This document shows positions 50,152 to 58,613 of a stretch of DNA of 64,000 nt, piece by piece (positions within the stretch are counted from its first letter, which is position 1; each line of letters starts with the position of its first letter). The stretch lies in NCBI GenBank assembly GCA_045639525.1, contig JAZUDI010000079.1, forward strand, positions 40,573 to 104,572. The letters run 5' to 3'. The notes under the pieces are model-generated. The model saw only the letters and a list, made by a program, of their open reading frames with translations, searched no databases and had not been told where the DNA came from. The position numbers were made by a program, and so were the translations under genes. This DNA comes from UBA1181 sp045639525. Its GTDB lineage: Bacteria > Bacteroidota > Bacteroidia > Bacteroidales > Paludibacteraceae.

Positions 50152-51105
50152 TCATTTTGTTTCAGTACATCGTTCTCCGTTGTAAGACTCCACAAAATAA
50201 TTAGGTCTGTTCTTTGTTTCCATGAAAATCTTGCCCAAATACTCTCCTATAATACCAATGGAGAGGAGCTGGACACCTCCCAAAAAGAGAACCGTCACCA
50301 TAATGGTTGGATAACCCGCTACCGGATCTCCCCATATCAGTGTCTGCACCAAGATAAAGATCAGATAGAGGAACGCCGCGAAGCTGACCGCCAATCCGAG
50401 GACTGTGGAGATACGCAACGGGGCAACCGTATAGCTGGAAAAACCATTGATGGCCAACTCCACCAATTGCATAAAGCTCCATTTGCTCTCTCCAAACAGA
50501 CGCTCTTTCTGCTCATACAAAACACCCTTTTTCTTGAAACCGATCCAAGAGTAGAGTCCTTTGGTATTACGTTCCGTCTCGCGCAGCTGCTTCAAAGCTT
50601 CGATACAAGAGCGGTCCAATAGTCGGAAATCGCCGGTATCCTTCTGGATGGGCACTCTTGTCAAGCGTTGCAACACACGGTAATAAGCCTTTGAGGTATT
50701 TCTCTTCAGCCAAGACTCTTTGCTGCTTTTGCGTTGCGCATAGACATCATCATACCCCTCTTCCCAATATTTCGTCATTTCAGGAATCACATCCACGGGG
50801 TGCTGCATATCGATATCCATAATGATCATCGCGTCACTCTTCACATAGTCAAATCCAGCCATTAGCGCAACCTCCTTGCCGTAGTTACGGGAAAGGTTCA
50901 AATAACTATAATGCTGCGGATCCTGGTTGTGCAGGCGTATCATCTGCTGCAAAGTGTTGTCACGACTACCATCGTTCACCATTAGGAACTCCCAATCGTA
51001 ATCAGGGTTCTCCCGCAGCACCTGCGCCATGCAACGTTCCAATTCACCGAAAGAAGACTCTTCGTTGTAAGCAGGAAGAAGAATAGTGATTTTCTTTCTA
51101 TTCAT
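50152..51105 (-). CDS. GT2 family undecaprenyl-phosphate glycosyltransferase (GtrB/DPM1-like)
   Basis: The 317-residue protein starts MNRKKITILLPAYNEESSF, has the GT2 nucleotide-sugar and metal motifs (DWEFLMVNDGSRDNT, DAMIIMDIDMQHPVDVIPEM), and two C-terminal membrane helices. Such proteins move a sugar from a nucleotide to undecaprenyl or dolichyl phosphate at the inner membrane. The ATG at 51105 is chosen because the upstream codon is TTG. It lies next to the GT39-like gene (15 bp) and precedes the deacetylase by 19 bp, a typical set for glycan modification. Confidence 0.91.
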   Translation of the reverse strand: MNRKKITILLPAYNEESSFGELERCMAQVLRENPDYDWEFLMVNDGSRDNTLQQMIRLHNQDPQHYSYLNLSRNYGKEVALMAGFDYVKSDAMIIMDIDMQHPVDVIPEMTKYWEEGYDDVYAQRKSSKESWLKRNTSKAYYRVLQRLTRVPIQKDTGDFRLLDRSCIEALKQLRETERNTKGLYSWIGFKKKGVLYEQKERLFGESKWSFMQLVELAINGFSSYTVAPLRISTVLGLAVSFAAFLYLIFILVQTLIWGDPVAGYPTIMVTVLFLGGVQLLSIGIIGEYLGKIFMETKNRPNYFVESYNGERCTETK

Positions 51106-51120
51106 AACTATAATCAATTA

Positions 51121-52752
51121 TTATTCAAGTGGTTGGATCTTTTTCAAAAGATATAGGTTGTGAAATTGCGCCTCGTAAGGGATTGACTCATAGGAGTAAT
51201 GCAGCTGATCCAAGAGAGATGCGACATTTTGGATGTCGCAAAAGTGACTCAAATAGAGCACATAACGATCGTTCACCAGCATCTTCTCCAGGAAACCCTC
51301 TTTCATCATGTGCAGTTCATCCGTGTTGATGTATTTCGGATGAGCGTAATTCATCGGCACATCTATAAAAATGGATGGTTCAGCATGGTCGAAAACCACG
51401 GCATCCAAATCTCCATAGTCACTTAAAAATTGCTTTTTCTCCTCCGTCATAGGATAGAGATGCTCCAACGGAACATGTTTCACCCACCCCAACGACAGCA
51501 AAAGCGTAATGGCGAGCAGTGTGATGTTCACAACGCTCTCCTTTCGGATCCACTGAGACAATGCCCGACCAATAAGTGCGACAACCACAATGGAGAGAAT
51601 CGGGAAGATAGGTGAGATATAGCGGAAGTCCACCCAAGGGGAGAACTTAGCCACGCCCAAATAAAACAAGAATGATGGAACGAGCAGCAACATCAGTTTC
51701 GAATTCGGCCAAGAGAGAACCCAACTTTTAAGGTCATCCCGTCTTGCCCGGATCTTCAGAAAGAGCAGCAAAAAGACAAGCGCCGCGAACAATATGACGC
51801 CTACCCGCCACCCATCAAAAAGGGCGTTATCCACCATGCCTACATATCCGACCAATCCCCTGAGAAGGGACAAAGTCGGCGCATCATCCTTTTGGCTAGC
51901 ACCCTCCATGACCTGCACGAAAACCTGCGGCCATAACAGCAGAAAAGCCACACCAGTCACAATATGACCTATCAGAAATTTCTTCAATGTGGCCACATCA
52001 GAGGAGATGGCATAGAGCGCAAAAAGAAAAATCGGAAGCAGGAAGAAGAGCGAAAAAAACTGGGCGTACATCGCCAAGAATTCTACGACACAGATCCACA
52101 GCAAAGACCTCCTCTCCAAACGCCAACCATTTTCCTGCAACCTCAGATAAAGGTAAACCAACAACGTGATCAGAAAGGAGAGCAAACAATACATCCTAAA
52201 ATAGGTCACACTATTCATAAAGGCGTAAGAGAACCCGAAGAAAAGGACGGGAAGCAGCGCTTTATATCTGTTGTCGAAGAGCCGACAGGAGATGCGGTAT
52301 ATCACGAAACAGGTCATCAAGAGGAGCGCCAAATTGATTCCAAATCCTATCATCACCAAATTAGGACTCTTCGTGATGGAACTAACCGTATGAACGATGA
52401 AATAGTACAAAGGAGGGTGCACATCCATTGTCTGGGTAGCCACCACATTGGTATAGTTGAATGCGCCGTCGCCCGATATGTATAAATCCTTTTTGAAGGT
52501 CTCAGCATCGAAAATACGATTGCAATCCCCCTCCCAAAAATGTTGCTTGTAACGATCGAAACCCTCCGCCTTGAGCGCCTGACAAACCTCGTCGAAGGTA
52601 GTATATTGTTTGTTGGAAAGCTCAAAGGTGTAAACCTCATCCAAAAAGAAACCCTCTTTCTGGGATATGGCATAAAAACTCGCCAATCCTATGGCGACCA
52701 ACAGCAAGAACAATAGTGCGGCGTTTAATTTTACCCTTTTTAAAACCATCAT
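51121..52752 (-). CDS. GT39/ArnT-like membrane glycosyltransferase
   Basis: The 543-residue protein has about ten or eleven hydrophobic helices and the catalytic DE motif of lipid-linked sugar transferases in GFFLDEVYTFELSNK at about 34. A large C-terminal periplasmic segment follows. These enzymes move a sugar from a polyprenyl-phosphate carrier to a periplasmic or outer-membrane acceptor. Together with the GT2 enzyme, which makes the carrier-linked sugar, it probably decorates a surface glycan or lipid A-type target. The glycan is not known. Confidence 0.85.
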   Translation of the reverse strand: MMVLKRVKLNAALLFLLLVAIGLASFYAISQKEGFFLDEVYTFELSNKQYTTFDEVCQALKAEGFDRYKQHFWEGDCNRIFDAETFKKDLYISGDGAFNYTNVVATQTMDVHPPLYYFIVHTVSSITKSPNLVMIGFGINLALLLMTCFVIYRISCRLFDNRYKALLPVLFFGFSYAFMNSVTYFRMYCLLSFLITLLVYLYLRLQENGWRLERRSLLWICVVEFLAMYAQFFSLFFLLPIFLFALYAISSDVATLKKFLIGHIVTGVAFLLLWPQVFVQVMEGASQKDDAPTLSLLRGLVGYVGMVDNALFDGWRVGVILFAALVFLLLFLKIRARRDDLKSWVLSWPNSKLMLLLVPSFLFYLGVAKFSPWVDFRYISPIFPILSIVVVALIGRALSQWIRKESVVNITLLAITLLLSLGWVKHVPLEHLYPMTEEKKQFLSDYGDLDAVVFDHAEPSIFIDVPMNYAHPKYINTDELHMMKEGFLEKMLVNDRYVLYLSHFCDIQNVASLLDQLHYSYESIPYEAQFHNLYLLKKIQPLE

Positions 52753-52871
52753 TAAAGTATGGGATTTATAAATTTATTCGTCTATCTTTTGGGCAAAATT
52801 ATACAAAAATATTGAATTATACTACGAAAATTAGACCATTTCTTCCAACCGCGCATTCAAACCACAAACAC

Positions 52872-52909
52872 CCAAAAGGGTGAACCGAAAAAAAAATCGG
52901 TCCACCCTC
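52872..52909 (-). terminator. Terminator of thrA
   Basis: On the minus strand GGGTGGACCGA and TCGGTTCACCC (52907-52897 and 52888-52878) form an 11-bp stem, one mismatch, with a T-rich loop, followed by TTTTGGG. Confidence 0.75.
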
Positions 52910-52935
52910 CAATATGGTTTCAAACAATCCTCGTA

Positions 52936-55353
52936 TTATCGAATGTTCGCGATGCTGATGATGTCGGCGAAGACACCCGCGGCGGTCACCGCGGCACCCG
53001 CGCCATAACCACGGATCATCATAGGATCTTGGTAACGAGCGGTGTTAATGATGATCAAGTTGTTGCTTCCCTTCAAATCGAAGAATGGATCAGATGGGCC
53101 AACTGCACGCAAACCTACGCTGGTCTTGCCGTTCTCCAATTTTGCCACGAAACAGAAGTGCTTACCCTCTGCCTCAACAGCCTTACGCTTCTCCTCGAAC
53201 ACGGCGTCGTATCCCTCCACCTTCTTCCAGAATTCATCCAATGAGCCTTCGAAGAAGTCGTTAGGGATGAAGAGGTTCTTCTCCACATCGTCTTGCTCCA
53301 CGCGGATACCTGACTCACGAGCCAAAATCACCAACTTACGGATCACATCCTTACCGCTCAAGTCGATACGAGGGTCTGGCTCCGCGAAGCGTGCCTCCAT
53401 CGCCATACGGATCGCCTTGCTCAATGGGATATCCTTGCTGATGGTATTGAAGATGAAGTTCAAAGTTCCTGAAAGGACAGCCTCCAACTTCACGATTCTA
53501 TCACCACTGAAGATCAAGTCGTTGATGGTGTTGATGATTGGAAGTCCCGCACCTACGTTGGTCTCGTATAGATACTTGATACCACGTTGACGGGCGATAT
53601 TCTTGAGCTCCATGTAGTTGTCGTAGTCGCCGGATGCGGCGATCTTATTGGCAGCCACCACGGAGATGTTGTGCAACAAGAGGTCTTTGTAGATATTGGC
53701 AATCGCACCAGAGGCGGTACAATCGACAAATACGCAGTTGTAAACATTCAAGTCGATCAACGCTTGCTTGATGATCTCCGGAGTAGAGGTCATTCCGCTC
53801 TTCAACAACTCTTGGTACTTGGTCAAGTCCACACCGTCGCGGTCCAAAATATAGTTGCTGACGTCGGCGATACCGATGACCTTCACCATCAAGTTGTTTT
53901 GCTTCATCAACAACTCCTTTTGGGTATGGAGTTGCTCCAACAAGCTTCCACCCACGGTACCAGTTCCCACCACGAAGAGGTTCAACTGTTGATACTCGGA
54001 AAGGAAGAATGACTCGTGTACTGAGTTCAAAGCCTTTCGTAAATCAGCGCGTTTCACCACGCAAGAGATATTGGTCTCTGCAGAACCCTGCGCCAAAGCG
54101 ATGATATTGATGTTGTTGCGGCCAAGCGCATTGAAGAGTTTGCCCGCAGTTCCGGTGTTTTGCTTCATGTTGTCGCCCACAATCGCGATAGTGGACAAAT
54201 CCTTCTCGGCGGTAATGGAGCTGATCGCACCCATCGCCATCTCCTCCGCAAACTCATCGTTCAAAAGATCGATTACCGTCTCGGCGTCGTCCGCTTGGAC
54301 ACCAATGGAGATGGAGCTGCCGGATGAGGCTTGAGAGACAAAGAACGTGTGGACATCGTTATAATCCAAAGACATGAAGATACGTCCGTTCACATTGTGG
54401 ACATTCATCATACCCATTCCTTGGATCGTCACCAAAGCGGAGTTCTCGATAGAAGAGATTCCCTTGATCGTCTTCTCATCCTTCACATCCGTGGAAATCA
54501 AGGTGCCGCACACCTCTGGTTTTTCGATGTTCATGATTTGAATTGGAATATTCGCCACGCATGCTGGATAGATGGTAGGCGGGAATATCACAGTGGCGCC
54601 GAAGTTACAAAGCTCCATCGCCTCTGAATAGCTCAAATGCTCAATCTTGTATGCCTTGCGGGTTACGGAAGGATCCGCAGTCATGAAACCGTCGTTGGTG
54701 TTCCAGATCTCAATCTTGGAAGCGCCCAAAGCAGCCGCGATCAAAGCGGCCGTGTAGTCCGAACCGCCTCGGCCCAATGTGGTGACATCGGCAGACTTGG
54801 CATCCGAAGCGACAAATCCAGCCACTACCACACGTTTATCGTTAGATGAGGAGAATTGCTCCTTGATCAACTTGTAGGTCAACTCAAAGTCAACATTCGC
54901 ATTGCCCAACGAATCGTTGGTCTTGATCAAATTACGGGCATCCAAATTCTTGGCATCCAAAAATTTGCTGACGAACAAAGAGACAATACGCTCACCATAC
55001 GAAAGGATCACATCCTCTGTTTTCGCAGTCAAATCCTTGATCAAGTATACGCCCTTGAGGATATTCTTCAACTCTTCATGCAAAGCGTCGATCTCCTCCA
55101 TCACCTTCGCGGATGAACCAAGAACTCCCTCCACCAATTGCTTGTGAGTTGAAACTATGGCATTGAGTTTTTCTGTATATGAAGCATTTCCTTGCGCAGC
55201 CAATGTGGTAGCCTCAACCAACATGTCGGTGACATTCTCCACTGCAGAAACAACAATCACGACGGGTTCGTTCACACCCTCCACTACTCTTTTAACTTGC
55301 TGCAAGTTTTTTATGGAACCTACGGACGCTCCACCAAATTTCAATACTTTCAT
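52936..55353 (-). CDS. thrA: Bifunctional aspartate kinase/homoserine dehydrogenase
   Basis: The 805-residue fusion has an aspartate kinase domain (1-about 290, MKVLKFGGASVGSIKNL, VVVAGFVASD, TTLGRGGSDYTAALIAAAL), ACT-type regulatory domains (about 310-450) and homoserine dehydrogenase (about 455-805, VVGTGTVGGSLLEQL, DCTASGAIANIYKDLL, ANKIAASGDYDNYMEL, YETNVGAGLPIINTI). It feeds aspartate into threonine, methionine and lysine synthesis. The ACT part suggests control by threonine. It is monocistronic with a terminator after it. Confidence 0.96.
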   Translation of the reverse strand: MKVLKFGGASVGSIKNLQQVKRVVEGVNEPVVIVVSAVENVTDMLVEATTLAAQGNASYTEKLNAIVSTHKQLVEGVLGSSAKVMEEIDALHEELKNILKGVYLIKDLTAKTEDVILSYGERIVSLFVSKFLDAKNLDARNLIKTNDSLGNANVDFELTYKLIKEQFSSSNDKRVVVAGFVASDAKSADVTTLGRGGSDYTAALIAAALGASKIEIWNTNDGFMTADPSVTRKAYKIEHLSYSEAMELCNFGATVIFPPTIYPACVANIPIQIMNIEKPEVCGTLISTDVKDEKTIKGISSIENSALVTIQGMGMMNVHNVNGRIFMSLDYNDVHTFFVSQASSGSSISIGVQADDAETVIDLLNDEFAEEMAMGAISSITAEKDLSTIAIVGDNMKQNTGTAGKLFNALGRNNINIIALAQGSAETNISCVVKRADLRKALNSVHESFFLSEYQQLNLFVVGTGTVGGSLLEQLHTQKELLMKQNNLMVKVIGIADVSNYILDRDGVDLTKYQELLKSGMTSTPEIIKQALIDLNVYNCVFVDCTASGAIANIYKDLLLHNISVVAANKIAASGDYDNYMELKNIARQRGIKYLYETNVGAGLPIINTINDLIFSGDRIVKLEAVLSGTLNFIFNTISKDIPLSKAIRMAMEARFAEPDPRIDLSGKDVIRKLVILARESGIRVEQDDVEKNLFIPNDFFEGSLDEFWKKVEGYDAVFEEKRKAVEAEGKHFCFVAKLENGKTSVGLRAVGPSDPFFDLKGSNNLIIINTARYQDPMMIRGYGAGAAVTAAGVFADIISIANIR

Positions 55354-55388
55354 GCTTTTGAAAATTACATTTTTATACGTTTAATGTG

Positions 55389-55426
55389 CAAAGATAGTCA
55401 TTTCTTCGATTTTTTACCTACATTTG
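55389..55426. promoter_or_regulatory. Divergent promoters of thrA and the outer-membrane protein gene
   Basis: A minus-strand TATCTTTG (55396-55389) faces thrA, and a plus-strand TACATTTG (55419-55426) faces the outer-membrane protein gene. Both match the -7 consensus exactly. Confidence 0.75.
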
Positions 55427-55506
55427 CGCAATACTTTCTTCGGAAATGGACGGATCCACATTCCCCGAAGGATAAAATTGAAATGGGTCCAAATAAAAAT
55501 AAACAA

Positions 55507-56214
55507 ATGAAAAAGTTATTTTTGGGAGCAGCCGCTCTTCTATCAGCATTGTCAATGAATGCGCAATCTGAAGAGACCTCTGCAGCCGCAGCGGAATCTA
55601 AGCAAGAGAACAAAGAGGTGGTTAACGAATTCAAGCCTGAAGAGGGCAAGTTCTTGATGGAAATCGGATATGTTCCAGCAACCGCTGGTTCTGTCAACCT
55701 TCCTGGCGGTATGATCAGAGGCGTTTATGTCCTTTCAGAGAAGATCGAGTTGAAGGTAGGACTCAACGTCGGTATCAACAAAGAGGTTTTCGACAACGCG
55801 AAGGCAGGTGACGAGTGGGTAAAGTACAGCGAGCGTACTGCTGTATTCGCTATCGAGCCAGGTTTCAACTACTGCTTCGAAGGCACCAAGAGATTGGAGC
55901 CATACATCGGTGCTGAATTGGCATTTGGTATCACTTCCACCAAGGAGGTACACGAGACTCAAAATCAAAAACACATAGTGAAAAACGAGACTGGTTTCAA
56001 CACTTTCGGTATCGCTGGTAACGCGGGTTTCAACTTCTTCGTAGCCAAGAACTTATTCATTGGCGCCGAGGTTAAGTTGGGTGTTGAGATGAAAACCGAC
56101 AAGAAGATCACTACCGAGGAGAATGGTACCACCACTAAGGAGGATACTAACAACCACGAGGTAGAGTTCGCTCCACAAGCGGTTCCTGTAATCCGCGTGG
56201 GTTGGGCGTTCTAA
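55507..56214 (+). CDS. Outer-membrane beta-barrel protein, 235 aa
   Basis: The signal peptide MKKLFLGAAALLSALSMNA is followed by an Ala/Glu-rich segment and a beta-barrel of about 180 residues (FLMEIGYVPATAGSV, IELKVGLNVGIN, TAVFAIEPGFNYCFEG, LEPYIGAELAFGI, NLFIGAEVKLGVEM), ending with an aromatic residue (VIRVGWAF), as outer-membrane proteins do. ATG 55507 is chosen: the upstream frame passes through the thrA leader and a promoter at 55419. It is of the small general porin or structural protein kind and has no recognised substrate. Codons are of the well-expressed type. Confidence 0.85.
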   Translation: MKKLFLGAAALLSALSMNAQSEETSAAAAESKQENKEVVNEFKPEEGKFLMEIGYVPATAGSVNLPGGMIRGVYVLSEKIELKVGLNVGINKEVFDNAKAGDEWVKYSERTAVFAIEPGFNYCFEGTKRLEPYIGAELAFGITSTKEVHETQNQKHIVKNETGFNTFGIAGNAGFNFFVAKNLFIGAEVKLGVEMKTDKKITTEENGTTTKEDTNNHEVEFAPQAVPVIRVGWAF

Positions 56215-56291
56215 AATCACAGAACTGACTAATCCTAAATAACCGTTACAGTTTTTTACTTTGTTTTATCAGGACAAAGTTAGAACTTTTT

Positions 56292-56334
56292 AGAAGATCA
56301 TTGCAGCCCTAGGGCTGCAATGATCTTCTTTTTT
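56292..56334 (+). terminator. Terminator with a perfect 19-bp stem
   Basis: AGAAGATCATTGCAGCCCT (56292-56310) is followed at once by its exact inverse complement (56311-56329), then a T-run. It closes the outer-membrane protein gene. The remaining 56335-56459 region has no gene I can see. Confidence 0.85.
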
Positions 56335-56459
56335 GTAAGTTATATCCGCAGGAGAGGTGAGGTCTTGGTCTGTTATAGGTGCTTACATCTCTTTTGTTTA
56401 GTTCTATTTTTTGTAATTCTTTACGGCATTCACAAGAGCATTTAATATATTAAAGTTGA

Positions 56460-56560
56460 ATATTTCGCAAAGTATTTTGTTTAATATTGTTATATTTAGC
56501 GCAATTTATTCAAGATTGTCATAATAAAATTGTAACTCTGCACAAAGTATATTTCGCAAA
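56460..56560 (+). promoter_or_regulatory. Repeated ATATTTCGCAAA sites upstream of the HTH gene
   Basis: ATATTTCGCAAA occurs at 56460-56471 and at 56549-56560, immediately before the ATG at 56562. A TATATTTA box at 56491-56498 could be the promoter. The repeated sites are likely to be the binding sites of the HTH protein that follows. Confidence 0.5.
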
Positions 56561-56561
56561 A

Positions 56562-56771
56562 ATGGATAATAAGGATTATAACCGTATAAAAGTTGCTCTG
56601 GTTGAGCAAAAGAAAACAGCCAGATGGTTGTCAGATGCCTTAGGTAAGGATCCAGCAACAATCAGCAAGTGGTGTACAAACACCACACAACCATCCCTTG
56701 AAATGTTATTCAAGATTTCAGAACTGCTACAAGTTCCCATCCAAGATCTTGTAAGAAAACAAAACTTTTAG
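56562..56771 (+). CDS. Cro/C1-type HTH regulator, 69 aa
   Basis: The HTH is evident in ARWLSDALGKDPATISKWCTNTTQPSLEMLFKISELL (fragment span residues 19-55), typical of XRE-type repressors. ATG 56562 is chosen because the longer frame has no support and this one begins the conserved region. It stops one base before the next gene, so it is the first member of a tight operon and probably regulates it. Two repeated sites lie just upstream. Lower G+C than surrounding core genes suggests transfer. Confidence 0.85.
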   Translation: MDNKDYNRIKVALVEQKKTARWLSDALGKDPATISKWCTNTTQPSLEMLFKISELLQVPIQDLVRKQNF

Positions 56772-56772
56772 T

Positions 56773-58431
56773 ATGATCGAATTAGAATTACAGCAATATC
56801 TGCTTTCCAAATATCCGCAGGAGAATGAAGGGTGTGAATGGAAAGAGTTCAAGAACTTAAAGAATGACTTCTGTGGCAAAGAGAAAGACGATGTCATTTC
56901 CTATGTTTCCGCCTTATCAAACATGGAGGGTGGACATCTTGTGATTGGCGTTGTTGATAAGACGCTTGAGATTGTCGGCACTGATACCTACAACTATGAC
57001 GTGCAGAAAGCAAGGCTGAGATTGACGGACCAATGCGCCAACTTACCATCAGAGGGATTGCTGGTTGAGGAGTTCATTACTGATGATACTCACAAGAAGG
57101 TTTGGATTGTTCATGTACCAAAGCACCTAAAGCGACGACCTGTGTATGCTCATAGTAAAGCATGGCAGAGAATGGATGACTCTCTCGTAGAGCTGACAGA
57201 TTCACGATTGGCGGTCATTCTTGATGAACGTGAGTCAACATACGACTGGTCTGCAGTAATTATTGAAGATGCCACAATAGAAGACCTTGACACGAAAGCA
57301 ATAGCACTTGCTCGTGAGGGTTACAAGGAGCGTTATCCTCAGTATACTCATGACTGTGACACATGGAGTGACAAAGTATTCCTTGACAGAGCTTGCCTGA
57401 CTATTGACGGAAAGATAACAAGAACAACATTGTTACTCGTCGGCAAAGAAGAGAAAGCCCACAAACTCAACCACATGGCTCAGATTGTGTGGAAGTGCTT
57501 TCAGGACGGACAGACGTTTGGAGACATCTACACCATCCCATTTATTCGCACAACAAGTGAACTGCTCAACCGAATCAGGAACTATCGCTTCAAGATTTAC
57601 CCAAAGAACTCTCTGATTCCTGCAGAGGTATGGAAGTACGATACCGAAAGTATCCTTGAAGGACTCCACAACTCGATAGCTCACCAGATGTACGAAAGTG
57701 GCTCTCGTATCATCGTCACTGAGGACAAGGACAAACTCACCTTCCAGAATGACGGATATTTCTTTGAAGGCACATACACCCAGTATATTACAGGTGAGAA
57801 GACGCCACGTAACTATCGTAACCCAGCGTTGGTAAAAGCCATGGTGAACATCAAAATGATTGATACCCAAGGCTATGGTATTCATAAGATGTTCGTCAGT
57901 CAAAAAGAACGCTATCTGCCAATGCCTGACTACGATAAATCAACCGCAACCGAGGTTGTACTCACATTACCAGGTACTGTCATTGATGAAAACTATAGCC
58001 TCTTGCTATTGGAGAATCGTAACCTATCTTTAACAGATGCGGTGCTCCTTGATTCTGTACAAAAGGGAAAGAAAATTCCAACAGAGGCTGTTGCTATGCT
58101 CCGCAAGCGCAAGTTAATAGAAGGACGCCTGCCTCACATCTTCATTGCAAAGGATATTGCTCAAGTAACTGACCAGAAGATAGAATACACTAAACACAAG
58201 GGACTCGATGACAAGAAATGTGAGGCTCTGCTGCTTGACTCATTGAAAGATCATGGTTCACTAACCAAAGGTGAAATTTGCAAACTCTTATGGGACATTT
58301 TGTCAGATCAGCTAAATGACCAACAGAAAGATACTAAAGTATATAACATACTTCGCAAATTAAAGAAACAAAATGTAATCAAGAATACAACTAGAGGTAA
58401 TATATCGGTGTGGTCGCTCGCAAATGAATGA
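56773..58431 (+). CDS. AlbA_2 (Schlafen-like) and RecG-like C-terminal domain protein
   Basis: The 552-residue protein has an N-terminal AlbA_2 domain of about 130 residues (CEWKEFKNLKNDFC, VISYVSALSNMEGGHLVIGV, KKVWIVHVPKH), then a HATPase_c_4-type middle (PAEVWKYDTESILEGLHNSIAHQMYESGSRIIVTEDKDKLTFQNDGYF) and a C-terminal winged helix (LTKGEICKLLWDILSDQLNDQQKD). Such proteins are often annotated as RecG-like or transcriptional regulators and occur in defence and mobile contexts. It starts one base after the HTH stop codon and precedes the TOTE-type helicase by 182 bp. Confidence 0.85.
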   Translation: MIELELQQYLLSKYPQENEGCEWKEFKNLKNDFCGKEKDDVISYVSALSNMEGGHLVIGVVDKTLEIVGTDTYNYDVQKARLRLTDQCANLPSEGLLVEEFITDDTHKKVWIVHVPKHLKRRPVYAHSKAWQRMDDSLVELTDSRLAVILDERESTYDWSAVIIEDATIEDLDTKAIALAREGYKERYPQYTHDCDTWSDKVFLDRACLTIDGKITRTTLLLVGKEEKAHKLNHMAQIVWKCFQDGQTFGDIYTIPFIRTTSELLNRIRNYRFKIYPKNSLIPAEVWKYDTESILEGLHNSIAHQMYESGSRIIVTEDKDKLTFQNDGYFFEGTYTQYITGEKTPRNYRNPALVKAMVNIKMIDTQGYGIHKMFVSQKERYLPMPDYDKSTATEVVLTLPGTVIDENYSLLLLENRNLSLTDAVLLDSVQKGKKIPTEAVAMLRKRKLIEGRLPHIFIAKDIAQVTDQKIEYTKHKGLDDKKCEALLLDSLKDHGSLTKGEICKLLWDILSDQLNDQQKDTKVYNILRKLKKQNVIKNTTRGNISVWSLANE

Positions 58432-58564
58432 AAATTACGAGCGATTACGAGCGATTTTACGAGCGACCACAAGTGCCGCATTTTCCAAAAAGATACGTAT
58501 ATAACTAATATTCAACACCCTGCATTTGTATATATCTCGCGCAAAAGTATGAAAATTACGAGCG
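58410..58564. repeat. TTACGAGCG direct repeats and inverted GTGGTCGCTCG/CGAGCGACCAC
   Basis: TTACGAGCG occurs at 58435, 58445, 58457 and 58556; the first and last are part of a 16-bp repeat ATGAAAATTACGAGCG (58428-58443 and 58549-58564). GTGGTCGCTCG (58410-58420) is the exact inverse complement of CGAGCGACCAC (58460-58470). The group lies between the AlbA_2 gene and the helicase gene and may be an operator, hairpin or both. A weaker TGCATTTG box at 58521 may be the helicase promoter. Confidence 0.75.
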
Positions 58565-58613
58565 TTTCCGTGAGATCTCCTGAGGTTAACATCACAAACG
58601 ATAATTCTACTAT

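Noticed and set aside
55192..55506. N-terminal extension of the outer-membrane protein
   Set aside because: It passes through the thrA 5' region and the divergent promoters; the signal peptide begins at 55507.
56292..56329. Recombination or attachment site
   Set aside because: The perfect inverted repeat is followed by a T-run just after a gene, so a terminator explains it.
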